NCBI GenBank assembly: GCA_018818125.1 | Contig: JAHISQ010000115.1 | Span: 79,085-143,084, forward strand | DNA length: 64,000 nt | Direction: 5' to 3' | Source of the DNA: Candidatus Rifleibacteriota bacterium | GTDB taxonomy: Bacteria > Muiribacteriota > Ozemobacteria > Ozemobacterales > Ozemobacteraceae | Shown: positions 1 through 8,810 of the stretch, piece after piece | Numbering within the stretch: position 1 is the first letter of the stretch | Layout of the letters: the number at the start of each line of letters is the position of its first letter | The notes under the pieces: model-generated | What the model was told of the DNA's origin: nothing | Database searches by the model: none | The model's input: the letters and a program-made list of their open reading frames with translations, nothing else | Position numbers and translations under genes: made by a program

Positions 1-1137
1 CAAAGCCGATTTCGCCGGACTTTCGTCGCGTTCACCAATCTGACTGAGCGCAAGAATAGCAACTGTTCTGACTTCTTCCGCCTCATCATTTAACAGAGTC
101 ATGAGTGGAGCCAAAGCACGTTTGTCGCCCAATGCGCCCAAAGCCTGACAAGAGGCTGAACGCACCGCAGCCTGCGGATCATGCAGACATTTGAGGATTT
201 CTTCGAAGATGCGTGGTTCCTTTGACTGGCCAAGCAGCTTAACTGACCAGTAACGGGCATCAACGTTCGAACCGCTGATTGCCGAGATCAGCTCTTCCGA
301 GGCACCCAGCCCCTGAGAATAAATGGCGTCGGCAGCAGTTTTTCTGATAATCCAGGATTTATCTGCCAGGTATCCGACCAGAATTCGGTGTGCTTCGGCA
401 TTTTCGATCATACTCAAGGCCTTTATTGCTTCGAGTTTTGATTCCATCGGCCCAGTCTCGACGATTTTGGAAAATTTCGAGGTTAACTCAGGATTGGCCT
501 GTTGAGCCAACAGCTTGATGATCCAGAATCTGGCTTCTTCTGAACTGCTGTCGAGCGCCTCAACAACAGCCTGCTGGTTGATGGAGTATATGCGCTCAAG
601 ACTGTCATAAGCAGCTTTACGAATAGGCCAGTTTTGTTCTTCCAATAGATGCAAAAGCGCGACAACCATGCGCGGGTCTTTAACGCCCTGCGCCGCCCTG
701 ACGGCAGCCAGACGGATTTTCTGGTTCGAATGTTTGAAAACCCTCACCAGATACTGAACTGCTTCGCCGCCCATATTGCCGAGCGTCTGTACCATCCAGT
801 AATCAACATCCTCTTCGTTCTGCGGAATCATCTCCATCAGCTTCTTGAGCGAACTTGCGCCAAGCCTGCCAAGAATCAACGAGGCAGCGCGTCGCATTGC
901 CCAGTTGTCTGAGGTCAGCGCCTTAACCAGGTATGGCAGCGCTTCATCTTTGAACGAAAGCATGGTCTTGCTTATATCGAGCAACACGTCATCGTTCTTG
1001 CGGTCGATGTTTTCGGCCAGCAGGGGAAGCGCCTCTGCCGGCGCCCAGTTTTTGATTTCGGCGAGCGCGGTCTTGCGCACATCTGACTTTTCGCTGGCGA
1101 TATCACGGCGAATTCTGGCGAGATCTTGTCGGCTCAT
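1..1137 (-). CDS. HEAT-repeat protein (partial, runs off left edge)
   Basis: The reverse strand is open from an ATG at 1135-1137 to the window edge, 379 codons with no stop, so the C-terminus is missing. The translation starts MSRQDLARIRRDI and is built of ~30-residue helical repeats with the HEAT pattern, for example 'DPRMVVALLHLLEEQNWPIR' and 'DKRALAPLMTLLNDEAEEVR'. There is no signal peptide or membrane segment in the visible part, so it is probably a cytosolic scaffold. It begins 17 bp after the dnaN stop and is likely last or near-last in the mtnA-aldolase-ileS-dnaN operon. HEAT proteins usually mediate protein-protein contacts; a more specific role cannot be read from the sequence. Confidence 0.85.
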   Translation of the reverse strand, partial: MSRQDLARIRRDIASEKSDVRKTALAEIKNWAPAEALPLLAENIDRKNDDVLLDISKTMLSFKDEALPYLVKALTSDNWAMRRAASLILGRLGASSLKKLMEMIPQNEEDVDYWMVQTLGNMGGEAVQYLVRVFKHSNQKIRLAAVRAAQGVKDPRMVVALLHLLEEQNWPIRKAAYDSLERIYSINQQAVVEALDSSSEEARFWIIKLLAQQANPELTSKFSKIVETGPMESKLEAIKALSMIENAEAHRILVGYLADKSWIIRKTAADAIYSQGLGASEELISAISGSNVDARYWSVKLLGQSKEPRIFEEILKCLHDPQAAVRSASCQALGALGDKRALAPLMTLLNDEAEEVRTVAILALSQIGERDESPAKSAL

Positions 1138-1154
1138 TTTATCCTGCTCCCTTG

Positions 1155-2282
1155 TCAGTAAGACATTGGCATTATTACGTATTTGAATTCAGATTCGGGG
1201 TTACCGGTCTTGAGCAGCCCAGGGTAATTCGGAGTTGTCATATCAAGAATGACCTGGGCATCGGTAACATTGTTTACAAAGTCGAGCACAAAGTTAATGT
1301 TAAAGGAAATATTAATCGGTTCACCAGACAATTCAGAGTTGATGAACATTTCTGCAGTGCCTTTTTCAGCGGCTTTTGCCCAGATACGTGTCTCATTGGG
1401 ACCGACATCGAAGTTAACCAGATCACTGTTAGCACGTGCTATAGGCGCAACCGCCTTGAGAGCCTGGGTAAAATCTTTGCGGTCGATTTTAAGACTGCGA
1501 CTGGACTCTTTCGGCAAAACCCTGTTATAGTCGGGAAACTTGCCATCAACAAGCCTGGTAAGAAGCTGAAAGTGCTCAGAACACATCACCAACTGTTCTT
1601 TATAAAGCCCGATTCTGATGCTGTCATTAGCGTCGAGCAGCTTGATCAACTCAGGCACTGCTCTTGACGGCACAATTAAAGTCTTTTTAAGTGCATCGGG
1701 AACTTCGACGCCATGCAAAGTCGTTACCGCCAAACGCTTACTGTCAGTAGAAGCAAGCGTCGGCATGCCGGTTGCTGCAAAATCCAGGCAAACGCTCTTC
1801 TGTACCGGGTTGCCGTCTTCGGTGTTCATGGCAACTCCGGCTTCTTTGAGGCCCTGCTTGAGAATCGCTGAATTTATGTTGAAAGACACAAATTCTTCGT
1901 TATCTATAACCGGAATCGGCGGAAAATCATCGGCAGGTTGTACCTGCAGGTAAAATCTGCTTCTTCCAGAGGTGATTGTGACTTCTCTGGTATCTTCGTT
2001 ATTGAGTTCGAAAAGAACTCGGCCGTCTTCTTCATCCGGAATACTTGCGACAATCTCCTGTATCAGCTTGGCAGGAATCGTAAAATGCCCCTGTTCTTCA
2101 ATCTCAGCTGCCTGTGTCGAGATCATCATAATCTCAAGGTCGGTACCGACGAAGCGCAGAGTGTTATCATGGGCTGTCATCAACAGGTTCAGTAAAATCG
2201 GTCGAGAAGTTTTGGCGGCAACTGCACGACTTACAATGTTTACTGCGTCATGCAGTGTCTTTTTGTCGATCCTGAATTTCAT
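1155..2282 (-). CDS. dnaN: DNA polymerase III beta subunit (sliding clamp)
   Basis: This 375-residue protein has the normal length for a bacterial beta clamp. The clamp forms a homodimeric ring that tethers DNA polymerase III and other partners to DNA. It opens MKFRIDKKTLHDAVNIVSRA, carries the conserved 'TSRPIL' segment, and ends VIMPMSY, close to the usual P-M-R-L/I clamp terminus, so it is full length. The start codon overlaps the ileS stop as ATGA (2279-2282), implying translational coupling. Most bacteria keep dnaN beside dnaA at the origin; here it follows ileS and precedes a HEAT-repeat gene, and no dnaA, recF or gyrB is in the window. Confidence 0.95.
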   Translation of the reverse strand: MKFRIDKKTLHDAVNIVSRAVAAKTSRPILLNLLMTAHDNTLRFVGTDLEIMMISTQAAEIEEQGHFTIPAKLIQEIVASIPDEEDGRVLFELNNEDTREVTITSGRSRFYLQVQPADDFPPIPVIDNEEFVSFNINSAILKQGLKEAGVAMNTEDGNPVQKSVCLDFAATGMPTLASTDSKRLAVTTLHGVEVPDALKKTLIVPSRAVPELIKLLDANDSIRIGLYKEQLVMCSEHFQLLTRLVDGKFPDYNRVLPKESSRSLKIDRKDFTQALKAVAPIARANSDLVNFDVGPNETRIWAKAAEKGTAEMFINSELSGEPINISFNINFVLDFVNNVTDAQVILDMTTPNYPGLLKTGNPESEFKYVIMPMSY

Positions 2283-5200
2283 GCCGAAAGCTCCTTTGTA
2301 ACGACCAGTTTAACCCTGATGCCATTTATGTTCCACTCAGTGCTCTCACCGTTGTTCTGACTATCAATGCTTTTAGCCAGAGTTTCCTGCGCTATATAGC
2401 TGCCAAACTGACTGATCGTGTCGTCTATTTCGCTTTTCTGGTCAGCATCGAGTACTTCATAGCCAACCTTGATCCGGTCAATTATATCAAAACCTAGTTC
2501 TTTGCGCATGAACTGAATTTTATTGACCAACTCACGAGCCAACCCCTCAAGAATAAGTTCGCGCGACAGCACTTTTTTAAGTGCGATGCTGAGCTTGCCC
2601 TCGGTCTGCAACGAATATTCTTCACTGGCAAGAGCCTGAAGCTCAACCTCTTCTGGTTTGAGAGTTACCGGCTTGCCGTCGAGAGTAAATTCATAGCCAC
2701 CGCTTTCGAGTTGCTTCCTGACTTTGTTGCCATCTACAGACTCAAGATGAGCCTTGATCTGCGGTATCATACCCTTGAGCGGTCCCTGACCAAGTGTCCG
2801 GAAATTCGGTTTGGCAACGTATTTAACCAGGCTGGTAGAATCGCTGATCGAGCAGACATTTTTAATGTTAAGCTCTTCCTGCAGCAGGTGCTCCATGACT
2901 TTGAGAGCGTCTCGCTCAAAGTCGTCAGCAACTACCACCTTCATTTCGGCGAGCGGCTGTCTGACCTTGAGATTGGCTTCGTTGCGGGCAGCGCGGCCAA
3001 GCTGCACTACCTTCATGATAAATTCCATCCTGCGCTCAAGCTGCTCGTCGATCAAAGCAACATCAGCTACCGGGAAGTCAGTCAGATGAACGCTTTCTGG
3101 CGCTAGCTCATCTGCGCGAGCAACCAGATTGCGGTATATATCTTCGGAAATAAAGGGTGTGAACGGTGCTGTCAATCTGGCCATACCGGTTAACACTTCA
3201 TAGAGCGTGATAAAGGCACTGCGCTGATCGACGCTTTTTTCACTACTCCAGAAGCGGCGGCGACTGCGCCGAACATACCAGTTCGAGAGATCATCAACGA
3301 ATTTTTCCATGTAACCGGTGGCCCAAACGACCTCATAGCGGTCCATAGCTTTTCTGACTTCTTCGACGGTGTGATTGTAACGTGAGATGATCCAGCGGTC
3401 GATTTCACTGCGCTCAGAAATCGGCACTGAGGCCTGTTTTGGATCAAAATTTTCAATATTCGCATAAAGCACGAAAAAACTATAGACATTCTGGAGAGTT
3501 CCAAGATAGCGCTTTTGCGCTTCCGAAATAGCCTCTTCGTAGAATCTGCGGGTATTCCATGGCGCAGTGCCGCTGTAAAGCGACCATCTAACTGCGTCAG
3601 CGCCGTATTTATCAAACAGCGACATGCAGTCGAGCACGTTGCCCTTGGATTTACTCATCTTGACGCCGTTTTTATCGCAGATCAGGCCGAGCACAACAAC
3701 ATTTTTATAGGGCGGCGCCTTGTGCAGAAAGGTACTGGTCACCAGCAGGCTGTAGAACCAGCCACGGGTCTGGTCAACAGCTTCACAAATGAAGTCTGCC
3801 GGAAAATTCTCTTCAAAAACTTCTTTGTTTTCGAACGGGTAATGCCACTGCGCAGTATGCATGGCGCCTGAATCAAACCAGCAGTCGATGACCTCTGGCA
3901 CACGCTTCATCATGCCTTGACACTTCGGGCAACTCAGTTCGAGCTGGTCCACATATGGTTTGTGCAATTCAATATCGTCAGGAACATTGCGGCCAAGCTC
4001 CTTGAGATTAGCAATACTGTCAACAAGATGATGATGTTTGCAGTCTTTGCAAACCCATATTGGCAACGGAGTGCCCCAGTAGCGATCCCGCGAAATAGCC
4101 CAGTCAATCATATTCTCCAGGAAATTAAGAAAGCGGCCCTCTTTGATGTGAGCAGGAAACCAGTTAATCAACTCATTATTGCGCAAAACCTCGTCCTTGA
4201 ACGCGGTAGTTCTGATGAACCAGCTGTGGCGCGCGTAGTAAAGCAACGGGCTTTCACAGCGCCAGCAGAATGGGTATGTATGTTTGATTCTGCCGGATGC
4301 AAACAGTTTGCCGTTCTCTTTAAGATCTTTGATAATGGCCGGATCAGCGGTCTTAACAAACTGCCCTTTCCAGGGTTCTACTTCGTCTCTGAACTTGCCG
4401 TCAAGCCCAACTGGCTGGATAACCGGCAGATTATTTTCCTTGCCGACGCGGTAGTCGTCTTCGCCGAACGCTGGTGCAATGTGAACTATACCGGAACCGT
4501 CTCCGGTTGTCACAAAGTCACCGGCAATAACGTAATGCGCACGTTTGTCAGGTTTAACAAAGGTAAACAGCTGATGATATTCTACATTGAGCAGCTGTTC
4601 GCCTTTAAAGGTTTCAATTACCTCACCCTCACCCTTGAGCACTTCGAGACGGGCTTTGGCGAGAATCAAAAATTCATCGTTGAGCTTAACCTTTACATAG
4701 TCAATCTCTTTGCCGACAGCCAGGGCAACATTCGAAATCAGTGTCCAGGGCGTGGTTGTCCACACAAGAAAGCTTGTATTGGCCTGGTCTTTAATGGCAA
4801 AACGCACATAGACCGAAGGATCTTCGACTTCGCGATAACCCTGCGCCACTTCATGCGAAGAAAGCGTAGTGCCACAGCGTGTGCAGTAAGGAACGACCTT
4901 GTGCCCTTCATAGAGCATGTCTTCTTTCCAGAACTGTCCGAGCATCCACCAGATCGACTCAATGTAATTGTTGGAGCAGGTTACGTATGGTTCTTCCATG
5001 TCGACCCAGAAGCCGCCACGAGTAACCATTTCGCGCCACTGCGTTTCATATTTGAACACGCTCTCACGGCATTTCTTGATAAAATTTTCAATGCCGTATT
5101 TTTCGATATCCAGTTTGTTTTCGATACCCAGCTGTTTTTCTACTTCGAGTTCGACCGGAAGTCCGTGCGTATCCCAACCGGCTTTGCGCCCCACATGATA

Positions 5201-5428
5201 GCCGCACATGGTTTTGTAGCGAGGAATCAGATCTTTCATGGCCTTGGTGAGGACGTGACCTGGGTGTGGCGTGCCATTTGCAGTCGGTGGACCTTCGAAG
5301 AATACAAACTTTTTAGCGCCAGCGCGGTTGGTCATAGACTTTTTGAAGATGTTTTCCTGTTCCCAGTATTTCAGGATTTCTTCTTCGCGCTTTGCAGATA
5401 CGGCATTTTCTGGTTTTTCGAAAAGCAT
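2279..5428 (-). CDS. ileS: isoleucyl-tRNA synthetase, type 2 (eukaryote-like)
   Basis: This cytosolic enzyme charges tRNA-Ile with isoleucine. The class I signature appears as HPGH at about residues 55-58 inside 'FEGPPTANGTPHPGHV', and the second signature as KMSKS near residue 590. The CP1 editing region includes 'TTPWTL' and 'HIAPAFGEDDY', and zinc-type Cys pairs are visible (CPKC, CKDC). The ~1049-residue length and the stretches 'WDTHGLPVELEVEK' and 'VVPYCTRCGTTLSSHEV' match the type 2 (Thermus/eukaryote-like) clade rather than the type 1 enzyme of E. coli. An in-frame GTG lies directly before the ATG at 5428; I prefer the ATG because AAGGA sits 8 nt upstream. It is 11 bp from the upstream aldolase gene and overlaps dnaN by 4 nt. 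Confidence 0.96.
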   Translation of the reverse strand: MLFEKPENAVSAKREEEILKYWEQENIFKKSMTNRAGAKKFVFFEGPPTANGTPHPGHVLTKAMKDLIPRYKTMCGYHVGRKAGWDTHGLPVELEVEKQLGIENKLDIEKYGIENFIKKCRESVFKYETQWREMVTRGGFWVDMEEPYVTCSNNYIESIWWMLGQFWKEDMLYEGHKVVPYCTRCGTTLSSHEVAQGYREVEDPSVYVRFAIKDQANTSFLVWTTTPWTLISNVALAVGKEIDYVKVKLNDEFLILAKARLEVLKGEGEVIETFKGEQLLNVEYHQLFTFVKPDKRAHYVIAGDFVTTGDGSGIVHIAPAFGEDDYRVGKENNLPVIQPVGLDGKFRDEVEPWKGQFVKTADPAIIKDLKENGKLFASGRIKHTYPFCWRCESPLLYYARHSWFIRTTAFKDEVLRNNELINWFPAHIKEGRFLNFLENMIDWAISRDRYWGTPLPIWVCKDCKHHHLVDSIANLKELGRNVPDDIELHKPYVDQLELSCPKCQGMMKRVPEVIDCWFDSGAMHTAQWHYPFENKEVFEENFPADFICEAVDQTRGWFYSLLVTSTFLHKAPPYKNVVVLGLICDKNGVKMSKSKGNVLDCMSLFDKYGADAVRWSLYSGTAPWNTRRFYEEAISEAQKRYLGTLQNVYSFFVLYANIENFDPKQASVPISERSEIDRWIISRYNHTVEEVRKAMDRYEVVWATGYMEKFVDDLSNWYVRRSRRRFWSSEKSVDQRSAFITLYEVLTGMARLTAPFTPFISEDIYRNLVARADELAPESVHLTDFPVADVALIDEQLERRMEFIMKVVQLGRAARNEANLKVRQPLAEMKVVVADDFERDALKVMEHLLQEELNIKNVCSISDSTSLVKYVAKPNFRTLGQGPLKGMIPQIKAHLESVDGNKVRKQLESGGYEFTLDGKPVTLKPEEVELQALASEEYSLQTEGKLSIALKKVLSRELILEGLARELVNKIQFMRKELGFDIIDRIKVGYEVLDADQKSEIDDTISQFGSYIAQETLAKSIDSQNNGESTEWNINGIRVKLVVTKELSA

Positions 5429-5439
5429 CACTGTTGTCC

Positions 5440-6009
5440 TTATGTGGAAGTTTTTGAAAGTTGATTATTGATGAAAGCAATCCTGGCACTGTGTTCCAGA
5501 CTGCTGGTGTAGTGAAAACCATCTTCGAGACTGCTGCCAATAGCAAAAGTGCCATGCCCGCGCACAATCACAATCGGAAATTCTCGCAGAACCGGCACGA
5601 CCTTCGCGGCGACCTCGTCCGAGGCAATCGCGTTGACTACATCAATCACCGGCACGCCGCGGGCAAAAAAGTAACGGCCCTCTGCATCAATCGGCATAAA
5701 ACTCTGGCAGTGCATGGAAAGCGCTATCAGATGGGGTGGATGTGCGTGAACGACTGCGCCGGCACCGGTATGCAGATAGATAGCACGATGAACTGGTCGC
5801 TCACGCGAAGCCAGCTCTGACTGCGAATCTTCGCCGTCAATTAGAGTGTCGATAATGTCTGAATACTCAAGTCGATGCAGCATTGAGCCACTGCGGGTTA
5901 TCGCCATCATCCGGTTGCAGCGTATGCTCATATTTCCGGAATGCGAGTTATTTAGGCCGCCGATGAAGAGATCATGACCGGTCAGTTGAAAATCACGCAG
6001 GATGTTCAT
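5440..6009 (-). CDS. class II aldolase/adducin-family protein (MtnB-like or deoxyribulose-1-P aldolase)
   Basis: This 189-residue protein has the fold of zinc-dependent sugar-phosphate aldolases and dehydratases. In FucA numbering the nucleophile/base Glu corresponds to E70 ('ASRERPVH'), the first two zinc histidines to H88 and H90 ('VVHAHPPH'), and the third to H152 ('VRGHGTFAIG'). The start chosen (6007-6009) overlaps the mtnA stop as ATGA; an in-frame ATG 15 nt upstream is less likely. The coupling to mtnA suggests it acts on the MtnA product. It could be methylthioribulose-1-phosphate dehydratase (mtnB, methionine salvage), or the aldolase of the shorter DHAP shunt, which splits methylthioribulose-1-P or 5-deoxyribulose-1-P into DHAP and an aldehyde. 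No mtnC, mtnD or mtnK is nearby to settle this. Confidence 0.85.
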   Translation of the reverse strand: MNILRDFQLTGHDLFIGGLNNSHSGNMSIRCNRMMAITRSGSMLHRLEYSDIIDTLIDGEDSQSELASRERPVHRAIYLHTGAGAVVHAHPPHLIALSMHCQSFMPIDAEGRYFFARGVPVIDVVNAIASDEVAAKVVPVLREFPIVIVRGHGTFAIGSSLEDGFHYTSSLEHSARIAFINNQLSKTST

Positions 6010-7067
6010 TTCGCTTCTCTGCACTGATCAGGTTTGATAAATTCTGGTATGGTATCACGATAAATCGGTCTGATAATGCCTTTGTTAGTGATTATCGCTG
6101 TTATCAGTTCAGGCGGTGTTACATCGAAAGCCGGATTGTAAACCGGAATATCTTTGGGTGCGATCTGCTGACCGCCGATATATCTGACTTCGTCCTGGTC
6201 TCGTTCTTCAATTTTGATTTCGTCACCATATTTGATGCTCATATCAAAGGTAGAATCAGGCGCGGCAACATAAAACGGAACGCCATTATACTTGGCCAGC
6301 ACCGCCAGCGGGTAGGTGCCAATTTTGTTGGCTACGAAGCCATGCGCGGTGATACGGTCGGCACCAACAACTATCCCCTGAACCCTGTCGTCGCGAATCA
6401 GGCTTCCTGCCATGTTGTCGCAGATCAGAGTCGCGTCGATCTTTTCCTGCATCAGCTCCCAGGCGGTCAGGCGGGAACCCTGCAGAAGGGGGCGGGTTTC
6501 GTCAACAAACACCTTGAATTTCTTGCCCTGTTCCTGGGCAGCTCTGAACACTCCCAGTGCGGTGCCGTAGCCAGCAGTCGCAAGCGCTCCAGCATTGCAG
6601 TGGGTGAGCCAGGTGTCGCCATCCTTGAGCAGACTCGCGCCGTAGCGACCGATGGTGCGGCACATTTCGATATCTTCTGCTCTGATTTCGTCGGCCTTGT
6701 GCAGTGCAACTGCTGCGGCGCTGGCAAAGTCAGAAGATCCGGCGCAGGCGACCGCTTCTTTAATGCGGGCAATTGCCCAGAACAGGTTGACCGCAGTCGG
6801 TCTGGTTGCGGCCAGCAGGTCACAAATGGACTCAAAGGCGCTGGCAAAAATTTTCTCGTGGTTTTGCGGATTATTCAAACCGAGCACTATGCCATAAGCT
6901 GCCGCAACGCCAATGGCTGGCGCACCGCGCACCTGCATGCCAACTATGGCCATTGCAGTATCATGTTCGGTCTGACAGTTAACAATGCAGGTTTCAACCG
7001 GCAGCCGTGTCTGATCGAGCAGTTCCAGTCTGCCTTTTTCTTTGTTGAACACCACGGATTCGATCAT
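6006..7067 (-). CDS. mtnA: S-methyl-5-thioribose-1-phosphate isomerase
   Basis: MtnA isomerises the aldose 5-methylthioribose-1-P to the ketose 5-methylthioribulose-1-P. The 353-residue protein has the family's normal length. It keeps the catalytic Cys in 'LTHCNAGALAT' (about C157) and the catalytic Asp in 'VVGADRIT' (about D237), matching the C160/D240 pair of characterised MtnA. The N-terminal segment 'MQVRGAPAIGVAAAYG' is also diagnostic. AGGTGG lies just upstream of the ATG. It is the first gene of the operon that continues with the class II aldolase, ileS, dnaN and a HEAT protein. The divergent NHL gene lies 168 bp away, so the operon promoter must be in 7068-7235. Confidence 0.95.
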   Translation of the reverse strand: MIESVVFNKEKGRLELLDQTRLPVETCIVNCQTEHDTAMAIVGMQVRGAPAIGVAAAYGIVLGLNNPQNHEKIFASAFESICDLLAATRPTAVNLFWAIARIKEAVACAGSSDFASAAAVALHKADEIRAEDIEMCRTIGRYGASLLKDGDTWLTHCNAGALATAGYGTALGVFRAAQEQGKKFKVFVDETRPLLQGSRLTAWELMQEKIDATLICDNMAGSLIRDDRVQGIVVGADRITAHGFVANKIGTYPLAVLAKYNGVPFYVAAPDSTFDMSIKYGDEIKIEERDQDEVRYIGGQQIAPKDIPVYNPAFDVTPPELITAIITNKGIIRPIYRDTIPEFIKPDQCREAK

Positions 7068-7235
7068 TCAGCACCACCTTGGTTAAAGAATTCAATAATC
7101 CTGAATTTTAAAATATAGAGATCAATACCTCGACGCCGATAATAACAGACCTTCTCTGTATGGTCAAGAAGAAGCCGGAAGCAATCAGCAAAGTTGCTGG
7201 CAGCAGGGCGGGTTTTCTGATATTCTGTGCAATAC

Positions 7236-8534
7236 ATGAACAGATTGCGAATATATATTGCGCCGGGTTCGACGGGCTGGCGACTGACACTGCTGACAAT
7301 TCTGCTGATTTTGTTTCAGCAGGTGGCGTTGGCTGAGTCGGACATTTTTTTCAAGCTGTCGACTGCTTATTCCACCATGGGCCACGAAAAGGGACTCTTC
7401 AACCGGCCCGAGGGCATGGCCTTTTCGCCGGATGGCAAGCATCTGGCGGTCAGCGATACTCACAGTAACCGCATACAACTTTTTTCGGTCGACCCGACGC
7501 CTTTTGCTTCGGCACCTCTAACCCTTGAAAGAGTTTATGGTGACTTATGGCCGTGGGATGACCGCACGCAGCCAGTTGACTCGCCCGATGCCTACCGCGA
7601 AAAGGATTATTTATATGGCAGGAACCCGGATTATCTGGTGGGACGCGCCTATCAACACGGACAAAGCCGCATAAGACCGGGAGAAAATGTGCCGATGGAT
7701 CATTTCAACCTGCCGGTCGGCATAGCCTGGATTGGCACGTCGACCTTGTTAATAGCTGACACTGGAAATCATCGCGTGATGGCGCTTGCACTCAACGGTG
7801 AAGTGCGCTGGATTCTCGGTCAGGAAGGTTGGAAAGACGGCTATTTCCATCACCCGCTCGGCATCGACGTTGACTGCAGTGGCCAAATTTATGTGACCGA
7901 GCCTCGCAGCAATTACATCAGGGGACTGGGTCTCGATTTCATGCAGCGGCAGCGCGTGCAGGGAAACCGCCTGCAGATATTCGGACGCGATCTGAAACCG
8001 GCAAAGCGGCTAGGTCACATGCATCACATGTCTGGGCTTGATTACCGACAGTTTAAAGATCTGACGCGTGTCTGGGTCGGTGTTGATGGTAACATCTATC
8101 TCACCGATAACGGCAATCACCGCATCATGGTCTTTGACAGCACGCTCAAAAAGAAAGCCGAGCTGATAGAATGGGAAAAATACCGCCTGCGCTACCCGAA
8201 CGGCGTCGATGTTTCGCTCGATGGCAGACTGGCAATAGCTGATACCGGCAATCACAAAGTGCTGATACTCGACAGCAATTATAAAATCATTCAGGTGATC
8301 GGCAGGTTTGGGGCAGCAAAAGGGCGCTTTGTCAGGCCACATGAAGCACGCTTTGGCCCAAACGGCGATTTGTATGTTCTCGATACCGGAAACTCGCGTA
8401 TTCAGATTTTTAGAGGCGCGCAGATCCGGCAATTTCCGCGTTGCCCGGCGCCTGAGCCTGAGCCTCCTCCACCGCCGCCACAGGAACTGGAAAAGTTGCT
8501 GCCCCCTCCTTCCCCGCCCCAGGACTCGTTCTAA
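7236..8534 (+). CDS. exported NHL-repeat beta-propeller protein
   Basis: The N-terminus (MNRLRIYIAPGSTGWRLTLL then a hydrophobic stretch ending VALAES) is a Sec signal peptide. The mature protein holds about six NHL blades with the typical 'GIA...LLIADTGNHRVM' pattern, as in 'GRLAIADTGNHKVLILD' and 'GDLYVLDTGNSRIQIFRG'. This predicts a beta-propeller in the periplasm or at the surface that binds a ligand or partner protein. The C-terminus is proline-rich (PAPEPEPPPPPPQE...). A GTG at 7227 is an alternative start; the ATG at 7236 gives a better signal peptide, and neither has an obvious ribosome binding site. It is transcribed divergently from mtnA. Confidence 0.85.
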   Translation: MNRLRIYIAPGSTGWRLTLLTILLILFQQVALAESDIFFKLSTAYSTMGHEKGLFNRPEGMAFSPDGKHLAVSDTHSNRIQLFSVDPTPFASAPLTLERVYGDLWPWDDRTQPVDSPDAYREKDYLYGRNPDYLVGRAYQHGQSRIRPGENVPMDHFNLPVGIAWIGTSTLLIADTGNHRVMALALNGEVRWILGQEGWKDGYFHHPLGIDVDCSGQIYVTEPRSNYIRGLGLDFMQRQRVQGNRLQIFGRDLKPAKRLGHMHHMSGLDYRQFKDLTRVWVGVDGNIYLTDNGNHRIMVFDSTLKKKAELIEWEKYRLRYPNGVDVSLDGRLAIADTGNHKVLILDSNYKIIQVIGRFGAAKGRFVRPHEARFGPNGDLYVLDTGNSRIQIFRGAQIRQFPRCPAPEPEPPPPPPQELEKLLPPPSPPQDSF

Positions 8535-8553
8535 TCGCCCCGCAATAAAGAGT

Positions 8554-8580
8554 CTCGCACTGAGCCGCAAAGCCACAAAA
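8554..8580. repeat. single arm of the CTCGCAC...GCCACAAAG dispersed repeat
   Basis: The sequence starting CTCGCACTGAGCCGCAAAG matches the arms of the inverted-repeat elements at 24307-24402 and 27128-27568, and lies just after the NHL gene. No second inverted arm is visible nearby, so this looks like a decayed half element. Confidence 0.6.
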
Positions 8581-8754
8581 CACAAGTAAAGAAAAGACGA
8601 ACCGAACCGCAGATTTCACAGATGGTCTTATGCAGCTGTGATTACATGAATCCCTTTTGGAACTGGTATGGCTGCAAAAAAAAGTAGGAAAACTCGCAGA
8701 TTTTGTGCTATAACTTGGGCTAGAGGATTCCAATAAAAATCAAGTGCTTTGCGG

Positions 8755-8783
8755 TTGTATGGCTGAACCTGTGCGCCTATAAA
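8755..8783 (+). promoter_or_regulatory. sigma70-type promoter for the zinc-finger membrane protein
   Basis: TTGTAT (8755-8760), a 17-nt spacer and TATAAA (8778-8783) form a good -35/-10 pair. The predicted start is near 8790, followed by GAGGAG at 8799-8804 and the GTG at 8811. Confidence 0.65.
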
Positions 8784-8810
8784 TGCATTTGAAATATCGA
8801 GGAGTATGTA

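Noticed and set aside
3917..5464. 515-residue ORF on the plus strand
   Set aside because: It lies entirely antisense to ileS, whose coding signal and motifs are unambiguous. The translation has no recognisable motif.
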